From contig JAGAZZ010000053.1 in the NCBI GenBank assembly GCA_017939155.1, positions 1 through 39,626 on the forward strand: DNA of 39,626 nucleotides, in the 5' to 3' direction. This DNA comes from Alphaproteobacteria bacterium. GTDB taxonomy: Bacteria > Pseudomonadota > Alphaproteobacteria > RF32 > CAG-239. Positions 17,145-25,019 of this stretch are shown here, one piece after another (position 1 is the first letter of the stretch; the number at the start of each line of letters is the position of its first letter). The notes below the pieces were generated by a model. The model did no database searches, was not told the origin of the DNA, and was given only the letters and a program-made list of their open reading frames with translations. Position numbers and translations under genes: made by a program.

Positions 17145-17861
17145 TGAATAGTAGTAATCCTCAGCCTCGTATAATTGAGGAGAGGCTTCAACGGCATACG
17201 CCGTTTCGGTCAATGCACATACGCTGTGAAAACTTCCCGGCAGAAATAAGGCCATATCTCCAGCAGTTAATGTGATAGAGAATTTTTCCTCAGGGTGATT
17301 GATTAGATAGAAATCAACCCTGATTTTGCCCTGCAAAACATAAGTATATTCCACCTTATGATAATGCCAATGATTGCCCCGCGGAATGTTTTTTTGGTAT
17401 ATGTTCATTCCCAAAAAATTAATCCTTTCCGGAAAATTCAGCACTCCGTTCGGATAAGGTATATCCTTATTAAAGAACCCCCGACCATTTTGCAGTGCAA
17501 CCTTGTCTGGATAATCCGACAATGCCGCCGGAAAAACCTTAATCAGATTCCGAAGATGGATTTGCGAATCCGTCACATTTTGCAAAGAAGCCTTTTGAGG
17601 CATTTTGTCAGCAAACAGACAAAGCAACCTTCTAGCTTCAGAGGTTATGCGTCCACGCAAATCTTTGCAGAACAAATGAAATACATAATTTGTCGTTTTG
17701 CTCTCTTGCTCACATCCAAGATAAATCAAATCTCCGAAGGTCTTGTAGGTTTTTGTCAAGTTCAGCGCTACTTCTGACGGATATTGCAATGGAGGCAAAT
17801 CCGCTTTTAATACCTTTGCTGACAGACTGTCCGGCGAGGTCAATAAAACAAAAATTTTCAT
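17127..17861 (-). CDS. Cupin-domain protein with unknown N-terminal domain
   Basis: A 244-residue protein. The C-terminal ~110 residues are a cupin barrel: motif 1 GNHWHYHKVEYTYVLQGKI supplies the HxH...E metal ligands near residues 158-165, and motif 2 GDMALFLPGSFHSV supplies the final His near 212. The N-terminal ~130 residues (YPSEVALNLTKTYKTFGDLI, then a Cys-containing middle) are not recognised. The metal site suggests a small-molecule-binding or isomerase/dioxygenase-type enzyme, but many such cupins are sensors. It is transcribed alone: a shared terminator is at its 3' end and AT-rich DNA upstream. The start lacks a good ribosome site (AAAGAAATT only). Confidence 0.75.
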   Translation of the reverse strand: MKIFVLLTSPDSLSAKVLKADLPPLQYPSEVALNLTKTYKTFGDLIYLGCEQESKTTNYVFHLFCKDLRGRITSEARRLLCLFADKMPQKASLQNVTDSQIHLRNLIKVFPAALSDYPDKVALQNGRGFFNKDIPYPNGVLNFPERINFLGMNIYQKNIPRGNHWHYHKVEYTYVLQGKIRVDFYLINHPEEKFSITLTAGDMALFLPGSFHSVCALTETAYAVEASPQLYEAEDYYYSKEANS

Positions 17862-18023
17862 AATTTCTTTTTTTTAATAATTTATTTTGGTTTAGTATAT
17901 ATTATTTCAGACAAATAATCAACACGAAATTTTGTCAAAATTAATTTTATATTTGCCGGCAGACAATCTGTCCGACAAGTTGAGATTTGTACCGCACAAA
18001 TTCCATCACTGTGCAGTTTTTAA

Positions 18024-18659
18024 TCAACGTTCTCTTGTCGGTGTCGGTAATTTTGTGAAAAGATTATAAATATTGCAATCGACTTTCTTATCAAAATAGG
18101 TTTTTAGAGCATTTCTTGCTCCTAGCCAATCTTTATCAAGCGTTATTCCTCTGCGCTCTTCTAAGTCTTTTGCCCGCTGTTCAATTGTCACAAATCCGTC
18201 TTTATTGGAGAGGTTATCAGCCAGTTGAACTAATAAATCATTATCTGTTGTTTGGGTGTTTTTTATATAATTAGCGATAAAATCATAATCTTTTTTATTT
18301 CCAAAAAACATTTGAGAACATTTTTCATAAGAGGGGAGTTTATTGAACAAAAACATATGCAACAGCGCGGAACGAGCGGCATTTTTATCTTTATCTATGA
18401 GATATTCATAACCGGAAATACCATGAAAACGAGCCTCTTTGCGTTCATTTGTGCGACAAACATCATGCAATAAAGCATTAACATAAGCCTGTTCTTCATC
18501 CATCCCTTTTATTTTTGATGCGATAACACGAGCGATATTTGCTGCACTAACAATATGATTTTCATACATCCACCAACGGGACATATCCCTACCTATGGAG
18601 GCATCTCTGGCTTTGACTTCTGCAATTATGCCTCTTGCTTCTTGAATTGATATTCCCAT
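18024..18659 (-). CDS. HD-domain phosphohydrolase-like protein
   Basis: A 211-residue HD-superfamily protein. The metal ligands are visible as His near residue 35 (YENHIVSAANIA), the HD pair in NALLHDVCRTNER near residue 65 and a following FHGISGYEYL. The later VQLADNLSNKDG provides the terminal Asp. HD proteins hydrolyse phosphate esters or nucleotides; the substrate here is unknown. The ATG at 18659 is preferred to the TTG at 18680. No clear operon partner is adjacent. A shorter, broken HD gene of a related kind lies ~300 bp upstream (18862-18978). Confidence 0.8.
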   Translation of the reverse strand: MGISIQEARGIIAEVKARDASIGRDMSRWWMYENHIVSAANIARVIASKIKGMDEEQAYVNALLHDVCRTNERKEARFHGISGYEYLIDKDKNAARSALLHMFLFNKLPSYEKCSQMFFGNKKDYDFIANYIKNTQTTDNDLLVQLADNLSNKDGFVTIEQRAKDLEERRGITLDKDWLGARNALKTYFDKKVDCNIYNLFTKLPTPTRER

Positions 18660-18734
18660 TTTATATCCATTTAGAGTCAATTTTGTAAAATTATGACTTT
18701 AGAATAAAACAAACGAATGCAAAAAGTTTAGTAA

Positions 18735-18830
18735 CTAATCTGTTATATCTTTACCAATAAGTTTAGACACCTTCATATTACCTTTTGAATGTTTAATTTT
18801 TGCGTTAGTTTTTATTGTTTCTTCAGTCAT
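18735..18830 (-). CDS. Possible 31-residue basic peptide
   Basis: ATG to TAG frame encoding MTEETIKTNAKIKHSKGNMK and 11 further residues. Lys-rich and hydrophilic, it has no ribosome site. It may be a remnant or chance frame in the scarred 18681-19202 interval, which otherwise holds only the HD remnant and repeat module A. Confidence 0.2.
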   Translation of the reverse strand: MTEETIKTNAKIKHSKGNMKVSKLIGKDITD

Positions 18831-18861
18831 ATATAGAAAAATTACTTATATTAATTTAATT

Positions 18862-18978
18862 TTACCTCATCGTTCGACAAAAATCAAGTAAAATATCCCT
18901 GGGACGTAATTTTAATGCTAACTCTACTGCCTTTCGTGCTACGCCTAAAATATGTTTCCATCTATTTTTTGTAATCAT
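18862..18978 (-). pseudogene. Truncated HD-domain gene (38 aa left)
   Basis: A GAGGAAC ribosome site precedes an ATG and a 38-codon frame beginning MITKNRWKHILGVARKAVEL and ending FCRTMR before TAA. The segment RWKHILGVARKAVELALKLRP matches, as I recall the family, the start of HD-domain proteins whose next element is a metal-binding LLHD motif. That motif is absent here, so the gene is cut off after the first helix. Translation signals survive, so the peptide may still be made. Identification rests on pattern memory, not a search. Confidence 0.4.
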
Positions 18979-19096
18979 TTTTGTTCCTCATTATATTGTT
19001 AGGATAAGATGATTTTTATATTAAATAAAATCTAACAAGGGATTGAAAAGATAAAATGCTTGTTTCAAAACTTCACAAAACTGATTAGATAAGCTG

Positions 19097-19193
19097 TTGT
19101 TTAAAAAACAAAAAACACAACAAATACAGAATTAAAAAAAATGATGTACGTGACTTTGCGATTATCGAACTAATTACTATGAGGATTTTAAGA
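19097..19193 (+). repeat. Dispersed module A
   Basis: A TTGTTTAAAAAACAAAAAAC start, then ACGTGACTTTGCGATT and ATTATCGAACTAATTACTAT, ending GAGGATTTTAAGAG. The first two parts recur at 19939-20005 (module B) and the last part at 22301-22352 (module C). It lies directly behind the stop of the SGNH hydrolase. It looks like a recombination scar rather than a promoter. Confidence 0.6.
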
Positions 19194-19202
19194 GTTTAGC
19201 AC

Positions 19203-19814
19203 TTACAATAAATTCTCTTTTTCCAGATAATCATACATTTCCTCAGCCATAATTTGATGTCCCTTGGCGTTGGGATGAGTGGCGTCCTTATAAAACTTTT
19301 CCAACTCTCTATTTTTCCAAACACCGTACCTTTCGAAAAATCTGATATTTCGCTGTTGGCAGATATGTTTAATAATTTCATTATATCGTTCAACATCCGT
19401 ATTATACCGTATCAATGAGGCTTGTTCTGTATAACGATTTTCAATAACCGGCGTTAAATCTGTTACAACAATTGTTGCTCCTGTTTTACCTAAAATATCT
19501 AGCAACTTATTCCAATACATAATTCTAGCACCTTCGGAAAAATCAAGCTGCAATTTGCTATCTTTACGACGGCGTAAATCATTGATACCGATATTGACGA
19601 TTATCAAGTTAAACTGACGAGATAAAACTTCAAAATTTGCTCTATTAGCTACGTCCGCAATATTATCACCGGATTGAGACATATTGTTAAAAACATATTC
19701 CCCTGAATGTGAAGATAAAATTTTTTTTCCAAGTCGCACAAACCAACCTAAATCTTGCTCATCATAACAACCATAGGCAATACTATCCCCAACCATACCA
19801 ATATTTTTAACCAT
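19203..19814 (-). CDS. SGNH/GDSL-family hydrolase
   Basis: A 203-residue esterase/lipase-fold hydrolase. All four SGNH blocks are visible: the nucleophile Ser11 in MVGDSIAYG, the oxyanion Gly near residue 49 (SQSGDN), Asn78 in NIGINDLRRR, and the catalytic Asp177/His180 in DATHPNAKGH. No signal peptide is present, so it is probably cytoplasmic. The family deacylates esters, including acetylated sugars and lysophospholipids. GGAGAA lies 8 nt before the ATG. It is bracketed by the two related repeat modules A and B, which suggests it arrived or was boxed in by recombination. Confidence 0.88.
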   Translation of the reverse strand: MVKNIGMVGDSIAYGCYDEQDLGWFVRLGKKILSSHSGEYVFNNMSQSGDNIADVANRANFEVLSRQFNLIIVNIGINDLRRRKDSKLQLDFSEGARIMYWNKLLDILGKTGATIVVTDLTPVIENRYTEQASLIRYNTDVERYNEIIKHICQQRNIRFFERYGVWKNRELEKFYKDATHPNAKGHQIMAEEMYDYLEKENLL

Positions 19815-19938
19815 AATCGTTCTCCATATTATTTTATTGAGAGATATGCTATAAACTAAAATATTTATTTTTTATGAAAGTCCGATAATTTTGTAAAAAA
19901 TACTGAATTAAATTTCAAAAATTTGACTAAATAAATGT

Positions 19939-20005
19939 TTGTTTAAAAACAAAAAGCACCTTAAAAGGTACTATCTTAAAAAATAGTGCACGTGACTTTG
20001 CGATT
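19939..20005 (+). repeat. Dispersed module B
   Basis: Shares the TGTTTAAAAACAAAAAGCAC-like start and ACGTGACTTTGCGATT with module A. It also holds a decayed GCACCTTAAAAGGTAC hairpin like the tRNA-Thr terminator at 22086-22109. It is joined directly to the recombinase fragment at 20006. Confidence 0.6.
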
Positions 20006-20347
20006 AAGATTCTAGATAAATTCTCCATTGTCGAAAGCTCAACCAATGGCGGTCGTTTAAAATTTTATGAAATGCTGGAATTTGTTAAACAGCAAAAACA
20101 CAAAACCGCCATTGTCGTCAATTGTGTCGATAGATTACAAAGAGGTTATAAAGAATGCGTTGAGCTTGATGACTTACGCAAACAAGGACGAATTGAGATA
20201 CATTTTTATAAAGAAGGCTTTTATTTGCATAAAGACAGTACATCTTCAGATAGAATGAATGATAGAAAAACCAATGCAACAACATTAGCAAAAGAATATG
20301 GAATTAGCAGAGATTTATTATATCAAGTATTGAAAGCACAGTTTTAG
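20003..20347 (+). pseudogene. Serine recombinase fragment fused to a helix-turn-helix tail
   Basis: Bases 20006-20252 align with 29278-29524 of the intact recombinase gene (about 82 codons of the catalytic domain, including VVNCVDRLQRGYK), but the N-terminal part with the catalytic Ser is missing. After STSSD the frame continues into RKTNATTLAKEYGISRDLLY and VLKAQF, then stops. This tail looks like the C-terminal DNA-binding helix-turn-helix of small resolvase/invertase recombinases, not like the intact gene. The upstream frame is open to about 19931 without a plausible start. It is either a chimeric relic or a product of illegitimate recombination, and cannot be catalytically active. Confidence 0.85.
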
Positions 20348-20356
20348 ATAAAGTTT

Positions 20357-20399
20357 ACCCCTCACAACAATTAAATTGTGAGGGGTTAAAGATTTTTTT
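20357..20399 (+). terminator. Intrinsic terminator
   Basis: ACCCCTCACAA (20357-20367) and TTGTGAGGGGT (20376-20386) form an 11-bp stem followed by TAAAGATTTTTTT. It lies 9 bp after the chimeric recombinase relic and presumably came with the helix-turn-helix tail. Confidence 0.85.
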
Positions 20400-20421
20400 A
20401 CAACTGATGATAGTAAAAATA

Positions 20422-20760
20422 TTATGGCCAAATATTTTTCAACCTTTCTTTTTTAAAATAAGCCTTATTTTTACTGATTCCCTTTACCCATCCGAGTAAA
20501 AATGATAATATAGCCAATATAAGCATAATTATCTTTATTACTAAATTAGAGCTTTCAAACCCTCGGTAAAACGCAATACTTCCAAAGAAAAGAAAGATAC
20601 CACCGACAATCACTCCCAATGAAATGGAACATTTAATACAATCCCAAAGAGATGGTTTAAGTTTATCAAGGTAAGCACTTGCACCAAAAAAGCCAAAAAT
20701 ACGACCAGCAATAAAAAACGATACTATCCCTACAAAAATAAAAAAAAATGTAATTTCCAT
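20422..20760 (-). CDS. Small membrane protein, unknown function
   Basis: A 112-residue protein with three or four hydrophobic helices (FFFIFVGIVSFFIAGRIFGFF; CSISLGVIVGGIFLFFGSIAF; IKIIMLILAILSFLLGW), a short cytoplasmic-type basic tail and no recognised family. It sits between the two fragments of the degraded recombinase, so it was probably brought in as cargo. The ribosome site before the ATG is poor. The ~240 bp between it and 21003 are AT-rich with no convincing gene. Confidence 0.5.
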   Translation of the reverse strand: MEITFFFIFVGIVSFFIAGRIFGFFGASAYLDKLKPSLWDCIKCSISLGVIVGGIFLFFGSIAFYRGFESSNLVIKIIMLILAILSFLLGWVKGISKNKAYFKKERLKNIWP

Positions 20761-21002
20761 ACTTTATAATATTTTAATGATTAAACATAATTACTTTTAT
20801 TAGTGAAACGTACTATAACACATTTTTCTGTAAAAATCAAATATTTTATGTCTAATTTTCTGAAAAATCTTTTTTTTCTAAACTTCTACTACTGTATATG
20901 AACCGTTATAATATTTCACAATAGCAAAATTTCTTTTATTAAGGGCTTGGAATACTACAATCTAAGTCCAATGATTATTAAAACAACTTGTCCGTCTTTC
21001 AT

Positions 21003-21421
21003 TATATAAGAAAACAATCAGTCGGGCTCAGGTCCAAAATATTCTTAAAAACACTTTCTATATCGGATATTTTAAGCAAAAAGGCAAAGTTTACAAACAT
21101 CATTATCCGCTTTTTATTGATGAAGATTTATTCCGCATTGTGCAGGATACGATGGAAGGCAGGAAACGAGCACCGAGCAAATTATATTATGGCGACAAGC
21201 AATACATCTTCTCCGGTTTAGTCAGATGTGGATGTTGTGGCAGCTTGATGACTTGCGAAACCAAGGTAAAAGACGAAAAACACTCTTATAATTATCTGAA
21301 ATGTAACAAACTCCGCTCAAAATGCTCGCAGAAACCTATCAATGAAGCTAAAATCTTAAAACAGTTGGAACAGGAATTATCTAACAAAACCGAGTTACTT
21401 TGTGACATTGATGTCAGTTAG
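21003..21421 (+). pseudogene. Second fragment of degraded large serine recombinase
   Basis: Bases 21011-21382 align with 29824-30193 of the intact gene, starting at TISRAQVQNILK and covering the end of the recombinase domain and the zinc ribbon (VRCGCCGSLMTCETK, then C...C). The frame then ends TELLCDIDVS. The catalytic domain, linker and C-terminal coiled coil are absent here. About 300 bp of coding sequence present in the intact gene between this and the fragment at 20006 is replaced by ~760 bp of other DNA. Together they are one decayed paralog. Confidence 0.88.
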
Positions 21422-21494
21422 TTAAATTGCTTCTTTATTGATTTTTATAAATATATGACCTAAATTGCAGATAGTGTTATATATGGGGACCACA

Positions 21495-21968
21495 ATGAAA
21501 GATTGTTCAACAATATATTTAGTTTGCGGCTTTCTTGGAGCTGGAAAAACAACTTATTCCAAGAAATTGGCTGAGACCACAGGAGCGATTCATCTCAACC
21601 CCGATGATGTCTGTATGCAAAAATACAGTCCCGAGGAATATGAAAGTAATTGGGAATACTGCTTTGCCCAAACACTTGATTTTTTGTGGCAAGAAATTTC
21701 AACCTATATCAAACAAAATAAAGATGTTATCTTTGATGTGGGATTTTGGAGCAAATCATCAAGAGATGAGGCAGTTAACAAAGTAAAACAAATGGGCGGA
21801 AAACCGATAATTCATTACATTTACGTACCGGATAGCATCTTAAAACAACGGATTGCAACAAGAAAAGGAATAATTGCAGAACAAAATCTCGCAAATTTTG
21901 ATATTATAAAAAAATCATTTGAAGAACCCTCTGAAAATGAGGATTTTGTAACTATTAAAAACTATTGA
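21495..21968 (+). CDS. P-loop ATPase/kinase, AAA_33-type (zeta-toxin-like fold)
   Basis: A 157-residue P-loop protein. Walker A is GFLGAGKTT near residues 12-20, followed by the nucleoside-kinase-like IHLNPDDVCMQKY and, later, VIFDVGFWSKSSRDEA, where the Asp is the likely Walker B. The arginine-rich lid is QRIATRKG. Such short proteins belong to the AAA_33/zeta-toxin/polynucleotide-kinase group, which phosphorylate small molecules or nucleotides. The ATG at 21495 is chosen because ATGGGGACC supplies the ribosome site and Walker A then falls near the N-terminus as usual. It is located between the recombinase relic and the tRNA-Thr terminator, so it is likely cargo of an earlier insertion. Confidence 0.8.
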   Translation: MKDCSTIYLVCGFLGAGKTTYSKKLAETTGAIHLNPDDVCMQKYSPEEYESNWEYCFAQTLDFLWQEISTYIKQNKDVIFDVGFWSKSSRDEAVNKVKQMGGKPIIHYIYVPDSILKQRIATRKGIIAEQNLANFDIIKKSFEEPSENEDFVTIKNY

Positions 21969-22085
21969 TTGTTATAAAATGCTTTATTTTCTTGGTTTCC
22001 ACTCAAAAAAATCCGATAACTTATGAAAAAATGCCATTTTCAAAACCTCCAAAATCGGACTGACTGAGAGGCTTGATTTATATAA

Positions 22086-22109
22086 CAAAAAAGCACCTCA
22101 AAAGGTGCA
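22086..22109 (-). terminator. Former tRNA-Thr terminator, now 8.6 kb from its gene
   Basis: On the minus strand GCACCTTTTGAGGTGC is followed by TTTTTT (T tract at 22087-22092). It sits 5 bp beyond the distal att copy at 22114-22131, exactly where the terminator of tRNA-Thr would be if the island were removed. Confidence 0.8.
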
Positions 22110-22113
22110 TTTT

Positions 22114-22131
22114 AACAAATGGTGCCGCTAG
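22114..22131 (-). repeat. Distal attachment-site core of the island (att copy 1)
   Basis: AACAAATGGTGCCGCTAG is identical to 30652-30669, where it contains the last 12 nt of tRNA-Thr on the minus strand. Flanking bases on both sides differ. Here only the tRNA 3' tip is present. Confidence 0.88.
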
Positions 22132-22300
22132 ACGAAAGTGCGCGCGGCACGCCACTGCGCACCCTACGGGGCGGCTCATTACATTCGCCGACATCTTGAA
22201 ACGAATTTCATCCGTTTCTACGATTCCGGACTTACTCGTAAGCCCGCTTCCAACTGCCACAAAACCATTAAAAAAACCTCCACAAGGAAGGATTTTTTAA
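22132..22300 (+). ncRNA. GC-rich structured block, candidate regulatory RNA
   Basis: By my count 22141-22260 is about 57% GC (first 60 bases 65%), against roughly 30% around it. It holds several hairpins: GTGCGC/GCGCAC (22138-22143 with 22157-22162), GAAACG/CGTTTC (22198-22203 with 22213-22218), and CTTA/TAAG around 22231-22242. It ends with a terminator-like AAAAAACCTCC/GGAAGGATTTTTT element (22271-22299). The short frames across it look non-protein. The arrangement (structured RNA, terminator, then a conserved leader) reminds me of phage P1/P4 C4-type antisense RNA loci; that identity is a guess from pattern memory. Confidence 0.4.
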
Positions 22301-22352
22301 TGGTGCGTGTTATTGTGCAGTTATCGGACTCAGAATTATGAGGATTTTAAGG
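22301..22352 (+). repeat. Dispersed module C
   Basis: Contains GTGCGTGTTATTGTGCAG, TTATCGGACTCAGAATTATG and AGGATTTTAAGGA. It shares the second half with module A (19161-19193) and the TTATCGGACT plus TTTTAAGGA elements with the leader of the intact recombinase (29093-29115). The 110 bp from here to the HNH gene are AT-rich and must hold the promoter of the restriction operon. Confidence 0.55.
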
Positions 22353-22466
22353 AACTTTGTTATAGAATTGGTATGTTAGAAAATTTATAATAGTAGGATA
22401 ATATTCTAAAATTTCTTGATTTTTATATCCTCTAAAAATAAACTTCAATCGTATTAGGGGGATATA

Positions 22467-23105
22467 ATGCCGAAAACCAAAACAGAACTATTTTTAGAAT
22501 TAGCTCAACCAGACGAAGAAGGTCGTAGTCGTTGGGTAAATGTTTCAGAATTTATTGAAAAATATAAAGAATTAAAATTGGGAAATGGCGGAAGTTGGTG
22601 TCGCAAAGAATCAACTTTGGCAAAAAAATACTTATTGGAATTTGATAAATCTCAAACTTCAGGAAATTCCATTGATGCTATTAGAACTATAGGCTTGAAT
22701 AAAAAGGACTGTTTCAATCAAACTATTCGGAATGATATAAAGGAACACTATAGAAATAAAAATTGTGTAATGCTCGGAATAAAAGGAAATTCTGAAAACA
22801 CAAAAATTGAAATTGACCATAAAGATGGAAGAAAAAATAATGCTAGAGTTTCAGATTTGGCAACTCAGCGACTCGAAGATTTTCAGCCATTAACCAAGGC
22901 TGCAAATGACGCCAAAAGGCAAATATGCAAAAAATGTATGGAAACAGGAAAACGTTGGGATGCTCGAAATTTAGATGGAAATCCTGTTGCGTATTACAAA
23001 GGCGGTGAATCTCTTGAAGATTTTGGATGTGAAGGATGTTACCAATATGATCCTGTTGAGTATAGGAAAGAAATAATAAAAAAGGCCAGAAACGGAGAAA
23101 TTTAG
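22467..23105 (+). CDS. HNH endonuclease, probable type II restriction enzyme
   Basis: A 212-residue protein. An HNH (beta-beta-alpha-metal) nuclease core is seen from residue ~115: KIEIDHKDGRKNNARV gives the catalytic DH, and EDFQPLTKAANDAKRQICKKC gives the second Asn and the first Cys pair. A second pair, FGCEGC, near residue 190 completes a zinc-ribbon scaffold. The N-terminal half (SRWVNVSEFIEKYKEL, GNGGSWCRKEST) is likely the DNA-recognition part. Position at the head of a four-gene cluster with two DNA methyltransferases makes it a probable restriction enzyme. AGGGGGAT lies 7 nt upstream of the ATG. The recognition sequence cannot be read. Confidence 0.8.
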   Translation: MPKTKTELFLELAQPDEEGRSRWVNVSEFIEKYKELKLGNGGSWCRKESTLAKKYLLEFDKSQTSGNSIDAIRTIGLNKKDCFNQTIRNDIKEHYRNKNCVMLGIKGNSENTKIEIDHKDGRKNNARVSDLATQRLEDFQPLTKAANDAKRQICKKCMETGKRWDARNLDGNPVAYYKGGESLEDFGCEGCYQYDPVEYRKEIIKKARNGEI

Positions 23106-23169
23106 TTTACAAATAAAATAATGACGACATTATGTTTTTAGAATATAACGTTTTTAAGAGAAATTTACA

Positions 23170-24165
23170 ATGAATTACATTGGGTCAAAGTATAAATTGC
23201 TTTCATTCTTGGAAAGAAACATCATAGAAACAGTTGGAGATATTAAATCCTGTGTGTTTTGTGATTTATTTGCAGGAACCGGTGCTGTTGGTAGATATTT
23301 TAAAACGCTTGTAAAACAAATTATAGCAAATGACATTGAAAATTATAGTTATGTACTTAACAGAAACTACATTGGAAATCATTTACCTATTGAATACCAA
23401 GAAAAGTTAGATGAGTTAAATAATCTCTCTGGTAAAAAAGGATTTATTTACAATAATTATTGCTTAGGTAGCGGCTCCGGACGTCAATATTTTTCGGATA
23501 ATAACGGTCAAAAGATTGATGCAATACGATTAAAAATTAAAGAATGGTATGATAAAAAATACATTTCGGACAATGAATATTTCTTTTTTCTAGCCTCTTT
23601 ATTAGAAAGTGCAGATAAAGTTGCTAATACAGCTTCCGTCTATGGGGCTTTTTTGAAACAGTTAAAAAAGACTGCTCAGAAAAATATAGAATTAGAACCG
23701 GCATTATTTCAGATTAATGGTCACGATCACGAAGTATATAGTGAAGATGCTAATAATTTAATACAGAAGATTCAAGGAGATATTTTATATTTAGATCCAC
23801 CTTATAATGAGAGACAATATGGTGCAAATTATCATATCCTAAATACAATAGCTTTATATGATAATTTTATACCTAAAGGAAAAACAGGATTAAGAGATTA
23901 TACTAAATCGGTATATTGCAAAAAAGCAATGGTATTAAAAAGTTTTGACAATTTAGTAAAAAACGCAAAATTTAAATATATTTTTCTAAGTTATAACAAT
24001 GAAGGTTTAATGTCAGCAGAGGATATTAAGAATACTATGACTAAATATGGAAAGTACTCTTTAGCGACAACAAATTATCAGCGTTTTAAAGCTGATAGTG
24101 CAAGAGAGTATTCTGCAGACAAAACAACGGAATATCTACATATTTTGAAAAAAAACGATGCCTAA
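23170..24165 (+). CDS. D12-class (Dam-like) adenine-N6 DNA methyltransferase
   Basis: A 331-residue SAM-dependent methyltransferase. The N-terminal NYIGSKYKLLSFLERNI is the motif-X region typical of the D12 class. Motif I is DLFAGTGAVGRYF near residue 32. The catalytic motif IV is YLDPPYNERQYGANYH near residue 212, followed by IALYDNF. It should methylate adenine in one strand of the site cut by the linked nuclease. It overlaps the next methyltransferase by 8 bp, so the two are translationally coupled. Only a weak AAGAGAAA precedes the start. Confidence 0.92.
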   Translation: MNYIGSKYKLLSFLERNIIETVGDIKSCVFCDLFAGTGAVGRYFKTLVKQIIANDIENYSYVLNRNYIGNHLPIEYQEKLDELNNLSGKKGFIYNNYCLGSGSGRQYFSDNNGQKIDAIRLKIKEWYDKKYISDNEYFFFLASLLESADKVANTASVYGAFLKQLKKTAQKNIELEPALFQINGHDHEVYSEDANNLIQKIQGDILYLDPPYNERQYGANYHILNTIALYDNFIPKGKTGLRDYTKSVYCKKAMVLKSFDNLVKNAKFKYIFLSYNNEGLMSAEDIKNTMTKYGKYSLATTNYQRFKADSAREYSADKTTEYLHILKKNDA

Positions 24166-24955
24166 GATTAACGATTTAGACCTTGAAAATTGGAAAGATT
24201 TAAGTGAAATCACAACGGATTCATTATGGATTATTGATAAAAGATATAATGAAAATGGTCATAAAAATGGTTTTTGGGGAAATTTTGTTCCACAAATTCC
24301 GTATCAGTTTATTCAAAGGTATACAAAAGTAGGAGATTTGGTGCTAGATCCTTTTTCCGGCGGAGGTACCACTTTAATAGAAGCTAGACGTTTGGGAAGA
24401 GATGCTTTAGGTTTTGAAATAAATGCTCAAACTTGCCAAGTGACTCAACAAATTTTAAATGATGCTGAAAAATTTTTGAAAGATAATGTCACCGCTAAGG
24501 CTTATTTAACTTGTGGTGACAGTACTAGTCTTGATTATAATAAAGAGTTACAAAAGATTGGTAAGAAAAAAGCTCAGTTAGTTATTTTGCATCCGCCATA
24601 TTGGGATATTATAAAATTCGGACAAGAAGAGAATAATTTGAGCAATGCAGAAACTTTAGGTGCTTTTTTGGAAAAGTTTCAAGTCATAGTTAAAAAATCT
24701 GTAGATGTTTTAGAAAAAGGTCGGTATTTAGCTATTGTTATTGCGGATAAATATAAAAATAGCGAACTTATTCCGTTGGGCTTTTATACAATGCAGGTAG
24801 CTCAAAGAGAAAAATTAAAATTAAAATCAATTATTGTTAAAAATTTTGATACAACAAAAGGAAAACAAAATCAGCAAGCTTTATGGCGGTATCGAGCCTT
24901 GGCGAATGGTTTATATTTATTCAAACATGAATACATTTTTTTATTAAAAAAATAG
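24158..24955 (+). CDS. Second DNA methyltransferase, N6/N4 class, HPPY variant
   Basis: A 265-residue amino-methyltransferase. Motif I is DPFSGGGTTLIEARRLGRD near residue 64 and precedes motif IV. Motif IV reads LVILHPPYWDIIKF near residue 144, where the usual D/N/S before PPY is His. The N-terminal WGNFVPQIPYQFIQRYTKVG is a common lead-in of site-specific DNA methylases. It probably modifies the second strand of an asymmetric recognition site, since the partner is of a different class. The His variant occurs in some annotated methylases as I recall, so the protein is likely active, but base specificity (A or C) is not assignable. It is co-transcribed with its neighbours. Confidence 0.85.
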   Translation: MPKINDLDLENWKDLSEITTDSLWIIDKRYNENGHKNGFWGNFVPQIPYQFIQRYTKVGDLVLDPFSGGGTTLIEARRLGRDALGFEINAQTCQVTQQILNDAEKFLKDNVTAKAYLTCGDSTSLDYNKELQKIGKKKAQLVILHPPYWDIIKFGQEENNLSNAETLGAFLEKFQVIVKKSVDVLEKGRYLAIVIADKYKNSELIPLGFYTMQVAQREKLKLKSIIVKNFDTTKGKQNQQALWRYRALANGLYLFKHEYIFLLKK

Positions 24956-25019
24956 ATGTTGTAATTTAAAAAAATAAGGTTACCCTTGGTGCTAGACAAG
25001 TAATTCCGAGGGCGATATT

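Noticed and set aside
22121..22195. Second tRNA-Thr copy at the left end of the island
   Set aside because: Only the 12-nt acceptor tip is present; no T-arm, anticodon arm or 5' acceptor strand can be built on the minus strand.
22138..22341. 67-codon frame across the GC-rich block (ends VIVQLSDSEL)
   Set aside because: It runs through several stem-loops and a terminator-like element, with no ribosome site; the DNA-level structure explains the block better than a protein.
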